Assembly (NCBI GenBank): GCA_011525695.1
Contig: WYBX01000063.1
Location: 1 to 37,039 of the forward strand
DNA length: 37,039 bases
Reading direction: 5' to 3'
Source of the DNA: Verrucomicrobiia bacterium
GTDB lineage: Bacteria; Verrucomicrobiota; Verrucomicrobiia; Opitutales; Opitutaceae
Position 1 is the stretch's first letter. The number at the start of each line of letters is the position of its first letter. Positions 25,518 to 34,045 of this stretch are shown in pieces. Below the pieces are notes generated by a model. That model did not search any database and was not told the DNA's origin. It saw only the letters and a program-made list of their open reading frames with translations. The translations under genes were made by a program, and so were the position numbers.

Positions 25518-27092
25518 ATGTCACTCTCATTCATCGACCTGATCGTCGTCGCGATCTACTTCGCGCTCATTGCCGCCATCGGCGTCTACGTTTCCCGTGG
25601 CCAGAATACGACGACCAAGTTCTTCGTCGCCGGCCACAGCATTCCGGGCTGGGTGGTCGCGTTCACGCTGATGGGCACCATCATCGGCACGGGCACGTTT
25701 GTCGGCCATCCCGGCACCTCGTACCAGAAGGGGCTGATCCTGCTCTTTCCCCATCTGCTCCTGCCGGTGGTGCTGTTGTTCGTGGCGAAAATCATCGTGC
25801 CGTTCTACCGGCGCGTGGTGCACATGAGCGCCTACGAATACATCGGCAAGCGGTTCGGGCTGGGGGGGCGGCTCTACACCTCGTTCGGATTCCTCGCCGA
25901 CCGCACCTTCGACATCGGCGTCACGCTCGTCACGACCGCCATCGCGGTGAACGTGCTCACCGGCTGGGACCTGCGCGGCGTCATCATCGGGGTCACCATC
26001 TTCACGGCGGCCTACACCATGCTCGGCGGCATCAAGGCCGTCGTCTGGACCGATGTCGCGCAGGGCACGATCCTGATCCTCGGCGGCTCGTTCGTGCTGC
26101 TGCGGTTGCTGTTCGCCCCGGAGGCCGGCGCCCCCTTCGCGGTCATCGGCGAGGCCTGGCGCGGCGGCCGGCTGACATTCGGCTCGTGGGAGTTCAGCTG
26201 GCGCAGCCTGTTTGACACCCAGACGACCACGGCCTGGCTCTTCCTCATCACCTACATGGTGCAGTGGTCCCGCCGCTACATCACCGACCAGCACCTGGTG
26301 CAGCGCTACCTCATCGCCCGCACCGACGCGGAGGCGAGCCGCGCAACGTTCACCGGCGCCCTGATCTGCGTCCCGGTGTTCTTCACCTTCATGTTTGCCG
26401 GCTCGTGCCTCTACGGCTTCTTCCAGCTCGCCGGGGTGCCCGGCCCGGAGATCGGCGACAACATCATGCCGTATTTTCTGGCGAATTACATGCCGACGGG
26501 GCTGCTCGGGCTCGTCGTGGCGGCGATTCTCGCCGCCGCGATGTCCACCACCAGTTCCGACCTCAACAGCGTGGCGACCGTCGCGACCACGGACTATTTC
26601 GCCACGTTTTTCCCGCACGTGTCCGACCGCGCCCGGCTGCTGTTTGGCCGGATCATGATTGTGGTGGGCGGCGCCCTCGCCGCGTCCTGCGCCATCCTGC
26701 TCATTCCGGAGAAGGGCCTCGCGCCCGTGATGGAGCGCGCGGTGACGATCGCCGCGATTCTCTCCGGCGGCACCCTCGGGCTCTTCACCCTCGGCTTTGC
26801 GACGCGCACCGCCACCCGCCGCGGCTGCTATGTCGGCATGGGCTGCTGCCTGGCCTTCATGACCTGGGCCATCCTCTCGCAGCCGCGGGCCCGCGTGGTG
26901 GATTTCGGATTCAACTTCGACATGAATCCGATCCTCATCGGCATCTTCGGTCACCTGGTCCTTTTCATCAGCGGCTGGCTCGCCAGCCGGCTGCTCGGCG
27001 GCTACCGCCCCGACAACGTCGAGGATCTGACCTTCTGGAGCCAGAAGCTTCGCAACGCCAACGCCGCCGCGGCGGCCAGCCGATCGGCCTGA
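25518..27092 (+). CDS. Sodium:solute symporter (SSS family), second copy
   Basis: 524 residues, inner-membrane importer with about 13 hydrophobic segments. Family marks are FIDLIVVAIYFALIAAIGVYVS, KFFVAGHSIPGWVVAFTLMGTIIGTGTFVG, YTMLGGIKAVVWTDVAQGTILIL, SRRYITDQHLVQRYLIA and GLVVAAILAAAMSTTSSDLNSVATVATTDYF with the Na+-site serines. Same family as the symporter at 10811 but clearly diverged, so the two probably carry different or only partly overlapping cargo. Embedded in the LacI-headed operon, 7 bases before a sulfatase gene. Confidence 0.92.
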   Translation: MSLSFIDLIVVAIYFALIAAIGVYVSRGQNTTTKFFVAGHSIPGWVVAFTLMGTIIGTGTFVGHPGTSYQKGLILLFPHLLLPVVLLFVAKIIVPFYRRVVHMSAYEYIGKRFGLGGRLYTSFGFLADRTFDIGVTLVTTAIAVNVLTGWDLRGVIIGVTIFTAAYTMLGGIKAVVWTDVAQGTILILGGSFVLLRLLFAPEAGAPFAVIGEAWRGGRLTFGSWEFSWRSLFDTQTTTAWLFLITYMVQWSRRYITDQHLVQRYLIARTDAEASRATFTGALICVPVFFTFMFAGSCLYGFFQLAGVPGPEIGDNIMPYFLANYMPTGLLGLVVAAILAAAMSTTSSDLNSVATVATTDYFATFFPHVSDRARLLFGRIMIVVGGALAASCAILLIPEKGLAPVMERAVTIAAILSGGTLGLFTLGFATRTATRRGCYVGMGCCLAFMTWAILSQPRARVVDFGFNFDMNPILIGIFGHLVLFISGWLASRLLGGYRPDNVEDLTFWSQKLRNANAAAAASRSA

Positions 27093-27099
27093 GCCTGCG

Positions 27100-28464
27100 A
27101 TGGAAACTCGCGCTCCGAACGTCCTCCTCGTCATCGTGGACGACATGGGCGCCCACCACCTGGGTTGCTACGGCAGCACGTACTTCGAGACCCCGTGCAT
27201 CGACGGCTTCGCGCGGACCGGCGTCCGCTTCGGCACCGCCTACAGCGCGAGCCCCGTCTGCTCGCCCTCGCGCGCCGCGCTCTACACCGGCCAGCATCCG
27301 GCGCGGCTGCACCTCACCAACTTCATCCCCGGCACCGAGCCCGCCAACGCCCGGCTCGTCACTCCGCCCTGGCGTGCGCACCTGCCGGTGGAGACGTTCA
27401 CGATCGGCGACGCCTTCAAGGCCCGTGGTTATGCCACCGGCCATTTTGGCAAATGGCACCTGTCACCGGACTATCACTACCGGCCGGGCCGGCCGATGGA
27501 TCCCGAATCGCAGGGCTTCGACACGGTCTGCGTCACCCGCAAGCCGCTGATCGACGCGGATCCGGAGAAGGATCCGCATCACATCGATCGGCTGACGGAC
27601 GAGGCCATCCGATTCATGAGCGCTCCGCGCCAGCAGCCCTTCTTCTGCGTCCTCGCGCATAATGCCCTGCATCGGCCCGAACTCGCGCCCGCTGCGGCCG
27701 TTGCCCGCTTTGCCGCCAGGCCCGGTGCCGACGCCAAGGTGAACCGGCCCGTGCTCGCGGCCATGACGGAGCATGTTGACCGCAGCTTTGGCCGGCTGCT
27801 GGCCCATCTGGTCGCCACCGGGCTGGATCGCGAAACCCTGGTGATCTTCACGGCCGACCACGGCTCCTTTGGTCCGAGCGAACACCGCAAACCGCTCCGG
27901 GGGGCCAAGGCGGACATCTACGATGGCGGCATCAGGGTCCCGCTCGTCGCACGATGGCCTGGCCGGCTGGGGCAGGGCGTTGTCGCCGCTCCGGTCTTTG
28001 GCACGGATCTGCTCCCGACCTTGCTCGATCTTGTGGGCGGCAGTCCGCCGCCGGTCGCCATGGACGGCGTCAGCCTCCGCGCGCAACTGGAGGAACCCTC
28101 GGCGCCGCTCGCGCCGCGGTCATTCTTCTGGCATTTTCCGCATTATCATCACCTCGGGCTCGCCCCGGCCGGAGCCATCCGCTCGGGACGGTGGAAGTTG
28201 ATCGAGTGGTTCGAGCGGACCATTGGCGGTGCCAGGGATGGGGCGCCCTACGAACTGTTCGATCTCGAGGCTGATCCGGGTGAATCCGTCAACCGTGCTG
28301 CCGAGCAACCCGACCTCTGTGCCCGGCTCGCCCGCGAACTTGCGGCGTGGCGCCGGGATGTCGGCGCCCAGGAAATGACACGGAACCCGGCTTTCGATGA
28401 CGGCGGTTCCGGTCCGACCGTGCCCCCGCCTCCCGGCGACCTGGCCAACCCTTTTGGCGAGTGA
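27100..28464 (+). CDS. Formylglycine sulfatase (type I) without visible leader
   Basis: 454 residues. The protein begins METRAPNVLLVIVDDMGAHH, so the catalytic fold starts almost at the first residue and no signal peptide is seen. The catalytic cysteine is Cys54 in CSPSRAALYTGQHPARLHL (C-x-P-S-R). GHFGKWHLSPDYHYRPG, IFTADHGSFGPSEH and YELFDLEADPGESVN complete the active site and tail. It is a close paralogue of the secreted sulfatase at 17449-18855, which has a leader. The ATG at 27100 follows the symporter stop by 7 bases, leaving no room for an in-frame leader, so a cytoplasmic sulfatase acting on imported sulfated sugar is likely (inference). Confidence 0.92.
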   Translation: METRAPNVLLVIVDDMGAHHLGCYGSTYFETPCIDGFARTGVRFGTAYSASPVCSPSRAALYTGQHPARLHLTNFIPGTEPANARLVTPPWRAHLPVETFTIGDAFKARGYATGHFGKWHLSPDYHYRPGRPMDPESQGFDTVCVTRKPLIDADPEKDPHHIDRLTDEAIRFMSAPRQQPFFCVLAHNALHRPELAPAAAVARFAARPGADAKVNRPVLAAMTEHVDRSFGRLLAHLVATGLDRETLVIFTADHGSFGPSEHRKPLRGAKADIYDGGIRVPLVARWPGRLGQGVVAAPVFGTDLLPTLLDLVGGSPPPVAMDGVSLRAQLEEPSAPLAPRSFFWHFPHYHHLGLAPAGAIRSGRWKLIEWFERTIGGARDGAPYELFDLEADPGESVNRAAEQPDLCARLARELAAWRRDVGAQEMTRNPAFDDGGSGPTVPPPPGDLANPFGE

Positions 28465-28565
28465 ATCCCGTCACCTGGCATGAGTCGAAACGCGACCGTT
28501 GCGGCGACGGCCTCAGCCGTTTGGGCGGGGATGTCGGGACCGGCTGCCGGGCGGGGTCTTGAGAC

Positions 28566-29594
28566 ATGAAGCCGATCCTGGCGGTCACCCTCGGCGATCC
28601 CGCCGGCACCGGGCCGGAGTTGATCACGAAAGCATGCGCGCAGCCCGACGTGCGTGCCGTCTGCCGGCCGGTCGTGATCGGTGACGCCGCCACGGTGCGC
28701 GCCGCCGCGGCGATTACGGGCGCGACCCTGCCCGTGCGGGTGATTCAGACGCCGGCGTACGCGGATGACGGCGCGGCAATCGACGTGGTCGATCTCGCGA
28801 ACATCAATCTCAGCCGGCTCGAGCGCGGACGGATCAGCGCCGCCTGCGGACAAGCCGCCTATGACGCAATCCGCCGCGCGGTGCAGTCCACCCTCGCCGG
28901 CGAGGCGCATGCCGTGGTCACCTCGGCCTTGAACAAGGCTGCGCTGCATGCCGCCGGCCATCACTTCGACGGCCACACCGAGCTTCTGGCCGAACTTTGC
29001 GGGAAGCCCAGCGTCACAATGATGCTCGTGGCGGACACGCTGCGGGTCTGCCACGTCAGCACCCATGTATCGTTGCGTGAGGCGATCGAGCGGGCGAAGC
29101 CGGAGCGGATCCTCAGTGTGATCCGGCTTGCCCGGGCAGGTGTCCAGGAACTCGGGATCGCCGAGCCGCACATCGCGGTCGCTGGCCTGAATCCGCATGC
29201 CGGCGAGGGCGGTCTTTTCGGTGATGAGGAGATTCGGTTCATCGTCCCGGCCATCACGCAGGCGCGGGCGCTGGGCTGGACCGTCAGCGGACCGTTCGCC
29301 GGCGACACCGTGTTCTTCCGGACGCTGCAGGGCCAGTTCGACTGCGCGATCGCGATGTACCACGATCAGGGACATGTCGCGGCCAAGATGCTGGGAATCT
29401 GGCTCGGGGTGAATGTCACCCTGGGGCTGCCAATCATCCGGACCTCGGTCGAGCACGGGACGGATTTCGAGAACGCCGGCACCGGCCGCGGCGATCCGCG
29501 CTCGCTGGTCCAGGCATTGAAGCTCGCGGCCACCATGGCCGGCAACCGGCTGCGCGCGACTGGTTCCGCCCGCCGGGACCCGGCGTCGACTTGA
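28566..29594 (+). CDS. PdxA-family dehydrogenase, probably the PdxA2 catabolic branch
   Basis: 342 residues. NAD-dependent oxidative decarboxylation of a 4-phosphorylated hydroxy acid. PdxA itself serves vitamin B6 synthesis, whereas PdxA2 proteins act on D-threonate or D-erythronate 4-phosphate. Motifs: LAVTLGDPAGTGPELI, VVTSALNKAALHAAG, FDGHTELLAELCG, GLNPHAGEGGLFGDEE, MYHDQGHVAAKML (metal His) and RTSVEHGTDFENAGTG. The location amid sulfatases, symporters and a 3-hydroxyisobutyrate-type dehydrogenase favours the catabolic branch. No DUF1537 kinase, the usual partner, is in the window. A gap of 101 bases separates it from the sulfatase, so it may have its own promoter. Confidence 0.85.
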   Translation: MKPILAVTLGDPAGTGPELITKACAQPDVRAVCRPVVIGDAATVRAAAAITGATLPVRVIQTPAYADDGAAIDVVDLANINLSRLERGRISAACGQAAYDAIRRAVQSTLAGEAHAVVTSALNKAALHAAGHHFDGHTELLAELCGKPSVTMMLVADTLRVCHVSTHVSLREAIERAKPERILSVIRLARAGVQELGIAEPHIAVAGLNPHAGEGGLFGDEEIRFIVPAITQARALGWTVSGPFAGDTVFFRTLQGQFDCAIAMYHDQGHVAAKMLGIWLGVNVTLGLPIIRTSVEHGTDFENAGTGRGDPRSLVQALKLAATMAGNRLRATGSARRDPAST

Positions 29595-29630
29595 ACCTTC
29601 ACCGCCAAAGGTACCGTGCTCATTTGTCCC

Positions 29631-32120
29631 ATGTCCTCCCCAACCATCCTCGCTGGAAGAATCGGCGCCATCATTGCCGGTCTCCTGTACGCGCTGCCCT
29701 GCGCCGCGCCGGCGGAAACCGCCGCGCTCTGGCTCTTCGATGAGCAGGAGCAGCTTTATCCGAGTTCAATTCTGAATGATGCCGGACCGGACGGCTATTT
29801 CCTCGTGCTCGGCCGCGGCGGGGCGATTGTTCCGGGCCGGTTCGGCCGCGCGCTGCGGCCGGTGGAGCCGGCGCCCTTTGAACCGAAGTACGCCGGCGTC
29901 CGATCGCAGGAGGAGTTCTCCGACGCCGGCCGGTTTGATTTCGGACTCGTCAGCCCGCCCGCCAAGCCCGGCCGCACCGTGCCGCCGATGACATGGTTCA
30001 ATGCCACTTTCGCCGCCACGCTGGTCAATGGCGACGAGCATCTGCGGCGGACGCCATTCCCGCATCCGACGGAGGGGTCGCTCAACATCGCCGGCGGCGA
30101 ATTCACGATCGAGTTCTGGCTGAAACTCGATGCCACGGGAGGGGAGGGTGTGGTATTCGAACTCGGCTCCGGCCCCCGCGGCGAAAATGAGATCGTCACG
30201 CGGCTCACCGTGCATCCGAACGAAGGGGAGTTCCGGTTGTACAGCCACGGCGCGGGTGAGCCGGTCCGGCTCAAGACGGATTCCGCGGCCTTGCGGCGCG
30301 AGTGGACCCATTGCGCCATCGTCCATGACCGGCAGCGCGGCGAGGTGACGCACTTCCTCGGCGGCAAGCCCGTCTCTGCCGCGCCGGCCCGTTTCGAGCG
30401 GCTGCCGGCGGGGCAGGAGGATTACATCAGCGTCGGTCGCGACGGACTCTGGCAGCGGCCGCTCGCTGGCGCGTTGGACGAGCTGCGGATCTCGACTCAC
30501 GCGGTCTACCGGGCGGCCTTCGCTCCGCCCGGCAGTTTCTCGCGCCGGCTCGACGGAAGCCAGCCACCGGTCGCGTTGCAGAAGGGCCCGCCGCTGCAGT
30601 TCCCCGGCGGCAAGCCGGCCAATCCCGTGGTCGAACTCGCGGGCCACAAGCATCTGTTCATCGACGACGCGCTGCTGGCCCGGACCGAGAACCTTTCCTT
30701 CACGGCGCATCCGGCGCGGATCGAGGAGATTGTGCTCGGCCACGGCACCGGTTGGACCACCGTGGTCGAAGGCGACGACGGGTTAATCCGGCTGTATGGC
30801 GAGGCCCAGGGCGGCGTCGGCGTGTGGACCTCGAAGGATGGCGTGAACTTCACGGCACCGGATCTGGGCGGCGGCCGCGGAAACATCGTCGCGCCCTCGC
30901 CGGCCAAGCGCGGCGCCGCGTTCATCGATCCCAATGCCCCGGCCGACCAGCGCTGGAAGCTGCTCATGGGCCTTCACGAACGGGGTGGGATCTTCATCTA
31001 CACCTCGCCCGACGGCTGGAATTTCACCCGCAACGACGTTGCCGCCCTTCCTTTCTGGGCCGGCTCCGCCTCCACCATCTACTACGATGATCAGCGGCAG
31101 CTCTATGCGGCGAATCACCGGATGGACTACGGGCGCACGGAGGGCAACAAGACCTACCGCTATTCGCTCCGGACCGAGGTCACCGACGTCATGGACGCCT
31201 GGCCCTTCAAGCCGGTCGATGCTGCGCGCAAGGAGGAGATGCGCCGGCAAATCCGGCTGGCCGACGACGCGCTCGATCCCTGGTGGCTCGACAACGGACC
31301 GCTCGCCCCCGGCGGCTTCAGCATTGAGTACCCCATCGCGATGGGCCCCGACCCGGCGATCGATCCGATCGCGACCGACCTCTACAACACCCGCGCCATC
31401 AAGTACCCATGGGCTCCCGACGCCTATGTCGCCTTCCCGTTGTGGTATTTCCATTACGCGGGTGACGGCCCGCTCACCCGCCAGGTGCTCGAGCATCCCA
31501 GCATGGAACTCGGATCCGGGCTGGTCGAAACCCAGCTCGCGGTCAGCCGCGACGGCGTGACCTGGAAGCGGCACCCCCGGCCCGCCTACATTCCCGTGGG
31601 TGATTTCAAGGGCTTCCCGATGAACCGGCCGTACATTGCCTTCGGCCTGGTCCGGCGCGGCGACGAAATCTGGCAGTACTGCTTCACGCGTTCGAGCTAC
31701 CACAGTGGCCACGGAGTCAAACGCGACGTGCCGGACGCAGTGGTGCATCGGCTTTCACAGCGGCTCGACGGTTTCGTGTCCGTCGATGCGCCGTACGAAA
31801 TGGAGGGCGGATTCACCACCCATCCGCTGCGGTTCGCCGGCCGGCGGCTGAAGGTCAACATCGACACCGGCGCGACCGGTTTCGCGCAAATCGGATTCGA
31901 GGATGCGCAGGGCCGGCCGATCCCCGGATTCAGCGTCGACGAGTGCGTCTACATCAATGGCAACTTCGTCGAACACGAGGTCATCTGGCTGAACGGCAGG
32001 AAACTCAAGGCTGACGTCTCGGCGCTCGATGGCCAGACTGTCCGGCTCGTCGTCCGGATGCGCGGCGCCTCGCTCTATGCCCTGCAGTTCACGCCGTCAT
32101 CCGAGCTGCAGATCCGATGA
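29631..32120 (+). CDS. Secreted LamG-like / five-bladed propeller glycosidase-like protein
   Basis: 829 residues. Signal peptide about 1-29 (GAIIAGLLYALPCAAPA). Residues about 32-300 are a LamG/concanavalin-like domain (ALWLFDEQEQ, GEFTIEFWLKLDATG, WTHCAIVHD, LAGALDELRISTHAVY). From about 330 to 720 comes a repeat-rich region with propeller features (HKHLFIDDALLA, GLIRLYGEAQGGVGVWTSKDGVNF, IFIYTSPDGWNF, LAVSRDGVTWKRH, GFPMNRPYIAFGLVRRGDEIWQYC). This is the pattern of GH32/GH43-superfamily-like proteins common in Planctomycetes and Verrucomicrobiota. A C-terminal beta domain follows. An in-frame GTG at 29616 is possible, but the ATG at 29631 gives the better leader. No catalytic acids are assigned. 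Confidence 0.75.
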   Translation: MSSPTILAGRIGAIIAGLLYALPCAAPAETAALWLFDEQEQLYPSSILNDAGPDGYFLVLGRGGAIVPGRFGRALRPVEPAPFEPKYAGVRSQEEFSDAGRFDFGLVSPPAKPGRTVPPMTWFNATFAATLVNGDEHLRRTPFPHPTEGSLNIAGGEFTIEFWLKLDATGGEGVVFELGSGPRGENEIVTRLTVHPNEGEFRLYSHGAGEPVRLKTDSAALRREWTHCAIVHDRQRGEVTHFLGGKPVSAAPARFERLPAGQEDYISVGRDGLWQRPLAGALDELRISTHAVYRAAFAPPGSFSRRLDGSQPPVALQKGPPLQFPGGKPANPVVELAGHKHLFIDDALLARTENLSFTAHPARIEEIVLGHGTGWTTVVEGDDGLIRLYGEAQGGVGVWTSKDGVNFTAPDLGGGRGNIVAPSPAKRGAAFIDPNAPADQRWKLLMGLHERGGIFIYTSPDGWNFTRNDVAALPFWAGSASTIYYDDQRQLYAANHRMDYGRTEGNKTYRYSLRTEVTDVMDAWPFKPVDAARKEEMRRQIRLADDALDPWWLDNGPLAPGGFSIEYPIAMGPDPAIDPIATDLYNTRAIKYPWAPDAYVAFPLWYFHYAGDGPLTRQVLEHPSMELGSGLVETQLAVSRDGVTWKRHPRPAYIPVGDFKGFPMNRPYIAFGLVRRGDEIWQYCFTRSSYHSGHGVKRDVPDAVVHRLSQRLDGFVSVDAPYEMEGGFTTHPLRFAGRRLKVNIDTGATGFAQIGFEDAQGRPIPGFSVDECVYINGNFVEHEVIWLNGRKLKADVSALDGQTVRLVVRMRGASLYALQFTPSSELQIR

Positions 32121-32174
32121 AGGATTGGGCAGTGCGACATGGCCCTTGTTCGCGGTTGAGCCGCAGACACTGAA

Positions 32175-33188
32175 ATGAACCAGGAAATCAGATCCAAGCC
32201 GGCGGCCGGCAATTCCGGCCCGCCTTCCGCTGCTCACGCAACGACCACGCCAACCCCCATTGCTCCTCCCGCCGTGATTGGTTTCATTGGACTGGGTAAC
32301 ATGGGATCGTTGATGGCTGCGAATCTGGCGGCTGCGGGCTTCCGGCTGGCAGTGCACGATGTGCGGGCCGTGGCTGCCGACGAGTGGATCAGGCAAGGCG
32401 CCGCGTGGGCAGACACACCCGCCGCGGTCGCGCGTGCGGCCGACATCGTCTGCACGTCGCTCCCCGGCCCGATTGAGGCCCGGGCGGTGTGGGAGGGCGA
32501 TCATGGCGTGCTCGCGGGCGTGCGGAGCGGGTCGCTGCTCGTCGACTTCACCACGAATTCCCCGCTGCTCGTCCGCGAGATCCACGCACGACTGCAGCCG
32601 CTGGGCGCCGGCATTCTCGATGCGCCGGTCAGCGGCGGAGTCACGGGCGCCCGGCAGCGCCGGCTCACCGTCCAGGTCGGCGGTGAGACGAGCGACCTTG
32701 CGCGGGCGAAACGCGTCCTGGAGGCCGTGGCCGACACGGTGCTTCATGTCGGCGGCATCGGGGCCGGCAACACCTGCAAGGTTCTGCACAACTGCGCGGT
32801 CTTCTGCACGAACCTCGCCATGGTCGAATGCCTCACAGCCGGCATCAAGGCGGGGGTGGACGCCGCGACCCTGATTGACGTCTTTCAGAAATCCGGGCTC
32901 GGTCGGAATCACGACTTGCACGTGGCATTCCCGGCCCGGCTTTTCCAAGGCAATTTCAACCCGCCGCATTTCGCGCTCGCCACTGCCGCCAAGGATATCG
33001 GTCTCGCGCTCGAGCTTGCCCAAACGCAGGGTGTGCCGATGGAGATGGCCGCGCGTTGCGAGCAGGAGATGCGGGCGGCGGTGGCGCGCGGCTGGGGCGG
33101 GTGCGACGAGACCATCTTTCTCACGCTGCAGGAGGAGCGCGCCGGCGTGCAGGTGCGCCTGAAAACCCCGGCGACCGGCGCTTCATGA
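32175..33188 (+). CDS. 3-hydroxyisobutyrate dehydrogenase-family oxidoreductase
   Basis: 337 residues. NAD(P)-dependent beta-hydroxyacid dehydrogenase; the family includes L-threonate, tartronate-semialdehyde and hydroxyisobutyrate enzymes. Features: Rossmann VIGFIGLGNMGSLMAANL (residues 34-51), substrate loop DAPVSGGVTGA, and catalytic Lys202 in GIGAGNTCKVLHN. An unusual Pro/Thr/Ala-rich N-terminal extension of about 33 residues precedes the Rossmann fold; a GTG at 32274 would remove it. With the PdxA-like gene upstream, sugar-acid oxidation is the likely role. The stop shares ATGA with the glyoxalase-like gene. Confidence 0.88.
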   Translation: MNQEIRSKPAAGNSGPPSAAHATTTPTPIAPPAVIGFIGLGNMGSLMAANLAAAGFRLAVHDVRAVAADEWIRQGAAWADTPAAVARAADIVCTSLPGPIEARAVWEGDHGVLAGVRSGSLLVDFTTNSPLLVREIHARLQPLGAGILDAPVSGGVTGARQRRLTVQVGGETSDLARAKRVLEAVADTVLHVGGIGAGNTCKVLHNCAVFCTNLAMVECLTAGIKAGVDAATLIDVFQKSGLGRNHDLHVAFPARLFQGNFNPPHFALATAAKDIGLALELAQTQGVPMEMAARCEQEMRAAVARGWGGCDETIFLTLQEERAGVQVRLKTPATGAS

Positions 33189-34045
33189 AACATCATCTCA
33201 CGGGCCTGGATCATCCGGTGATTGCCGTGCGCGACATGGAAAGCGCGCGGGCCGCCTACGAGAGGCTCGGTTTCATCGTTCCGCCGCGCGGGCGTCACCG
33301 GGAGTGGGGCACGGGAAACTGGTGCATCCAGTTCGCGAACGACTACCTGGAGCTGCGCGGATTCCTGCAACCGTCCTCCGCACCGCAGACGCGCGAACTA
33401 CTCGATTTCATCGAGCGCCGCGAGGGGCTGATGGGCATTGCGTTTGGCACGACCGGCGCACCCGCGAGCCATGCATCCCTTGCGGATGCGGGGCTTCATC
33501 CACGGCCCGTGAAGCCGCTCACCCGCGATTTTGAACTCCCGGAGGGGACTGTCCCAGTCAGCTTTGAACTGTGTTTTCTCCCGCGCGAGGCGACTCCCGG
33601 GCTGATGCATGTGGTCATTTGCGGCCACCTGACCCCGGAGCGGTTGCGCCGTCCTGAATGGCTCAAGCATCCCAACGGCGCGCGGCGGGTGGCGGGCTTG
33701 GTCGGCGTGGCAATCGACCCGGCATCGGCGGCCGGCGCGTGGTTGCGGCTTTTCGAAGGGGTGACGCCTACGGCCGATGGGCTGCGCGCGGAAGTGGGGG
33801 ACGGCTGGATGTTGCTGCTCACTCCCGAGGCACTGGAACAGCGCTATCCGGGCGTGACGCTGCCCCCCGCTGCCGAATGGCCGTGCCTGGCGGCGATCGC
33901 AATCGAGGTGGAGGATCCCAAACAGACGCGGGACTGCCTTCGCACACATGGCGTTGGCACGGAAGCGGGCGGCCGGCTGATCATCCCGCCGGAACAGGCC
34001 TGCGGCGTGGTGCTGGAATTTGCCGCATGCAGCCCGCCGCGCTGA
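33185..34045 (+). CDS. VOC-superfamily glyoxalase-like protein
   Basis: 286 residues. The N-terminal module LDHPVIAVRDMESARAAYERLGFIVPPRGRH, followed by WGTGNWCIQFANDYLELRGF, matches the glyoxalase-like domain of the PF13468 type. A second, weaker module lies at about 170-280 (VVICGHLTPERL, VAGLVGVAIDPAS, CLAAIAIEVEDP). Members are poorly characterised; roles in isomerising or cleaving small keto compounds are known across VOC proteins. The ATG at 33185 is chosen because it sits in an ATGA overlap with the upstream dehydrogenase and begins the domain. The 3' end overlaps the GltS-like start by 19 bases, so three genes are translationally linked. Confidence 0.8.
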   Translation: MKHHLTGLDHPVIAVRDMESARAAYERLGFIVPPRGRHREWGTGNWCIQFANDYLELRGFLQPSSAPQTRELLDFIERREGLMGIAFGTTGAPASHASLADAGLHPRPVKPLTRDFELPEGTVPVSFELCFLPREATPGLMHVVICGHLTPERLRRPEWLKHPNGARRVAGLVGVAIDPASAAGAWLRLFEGVTPTADGLRAEVGDGWMLLLTPEALEQRYPGVTLPPAAEWPCLAAIAIEVEDPKQTRDCLRTHGVGTEAGGRLIIPPEQACGVVLEFAACSPPR

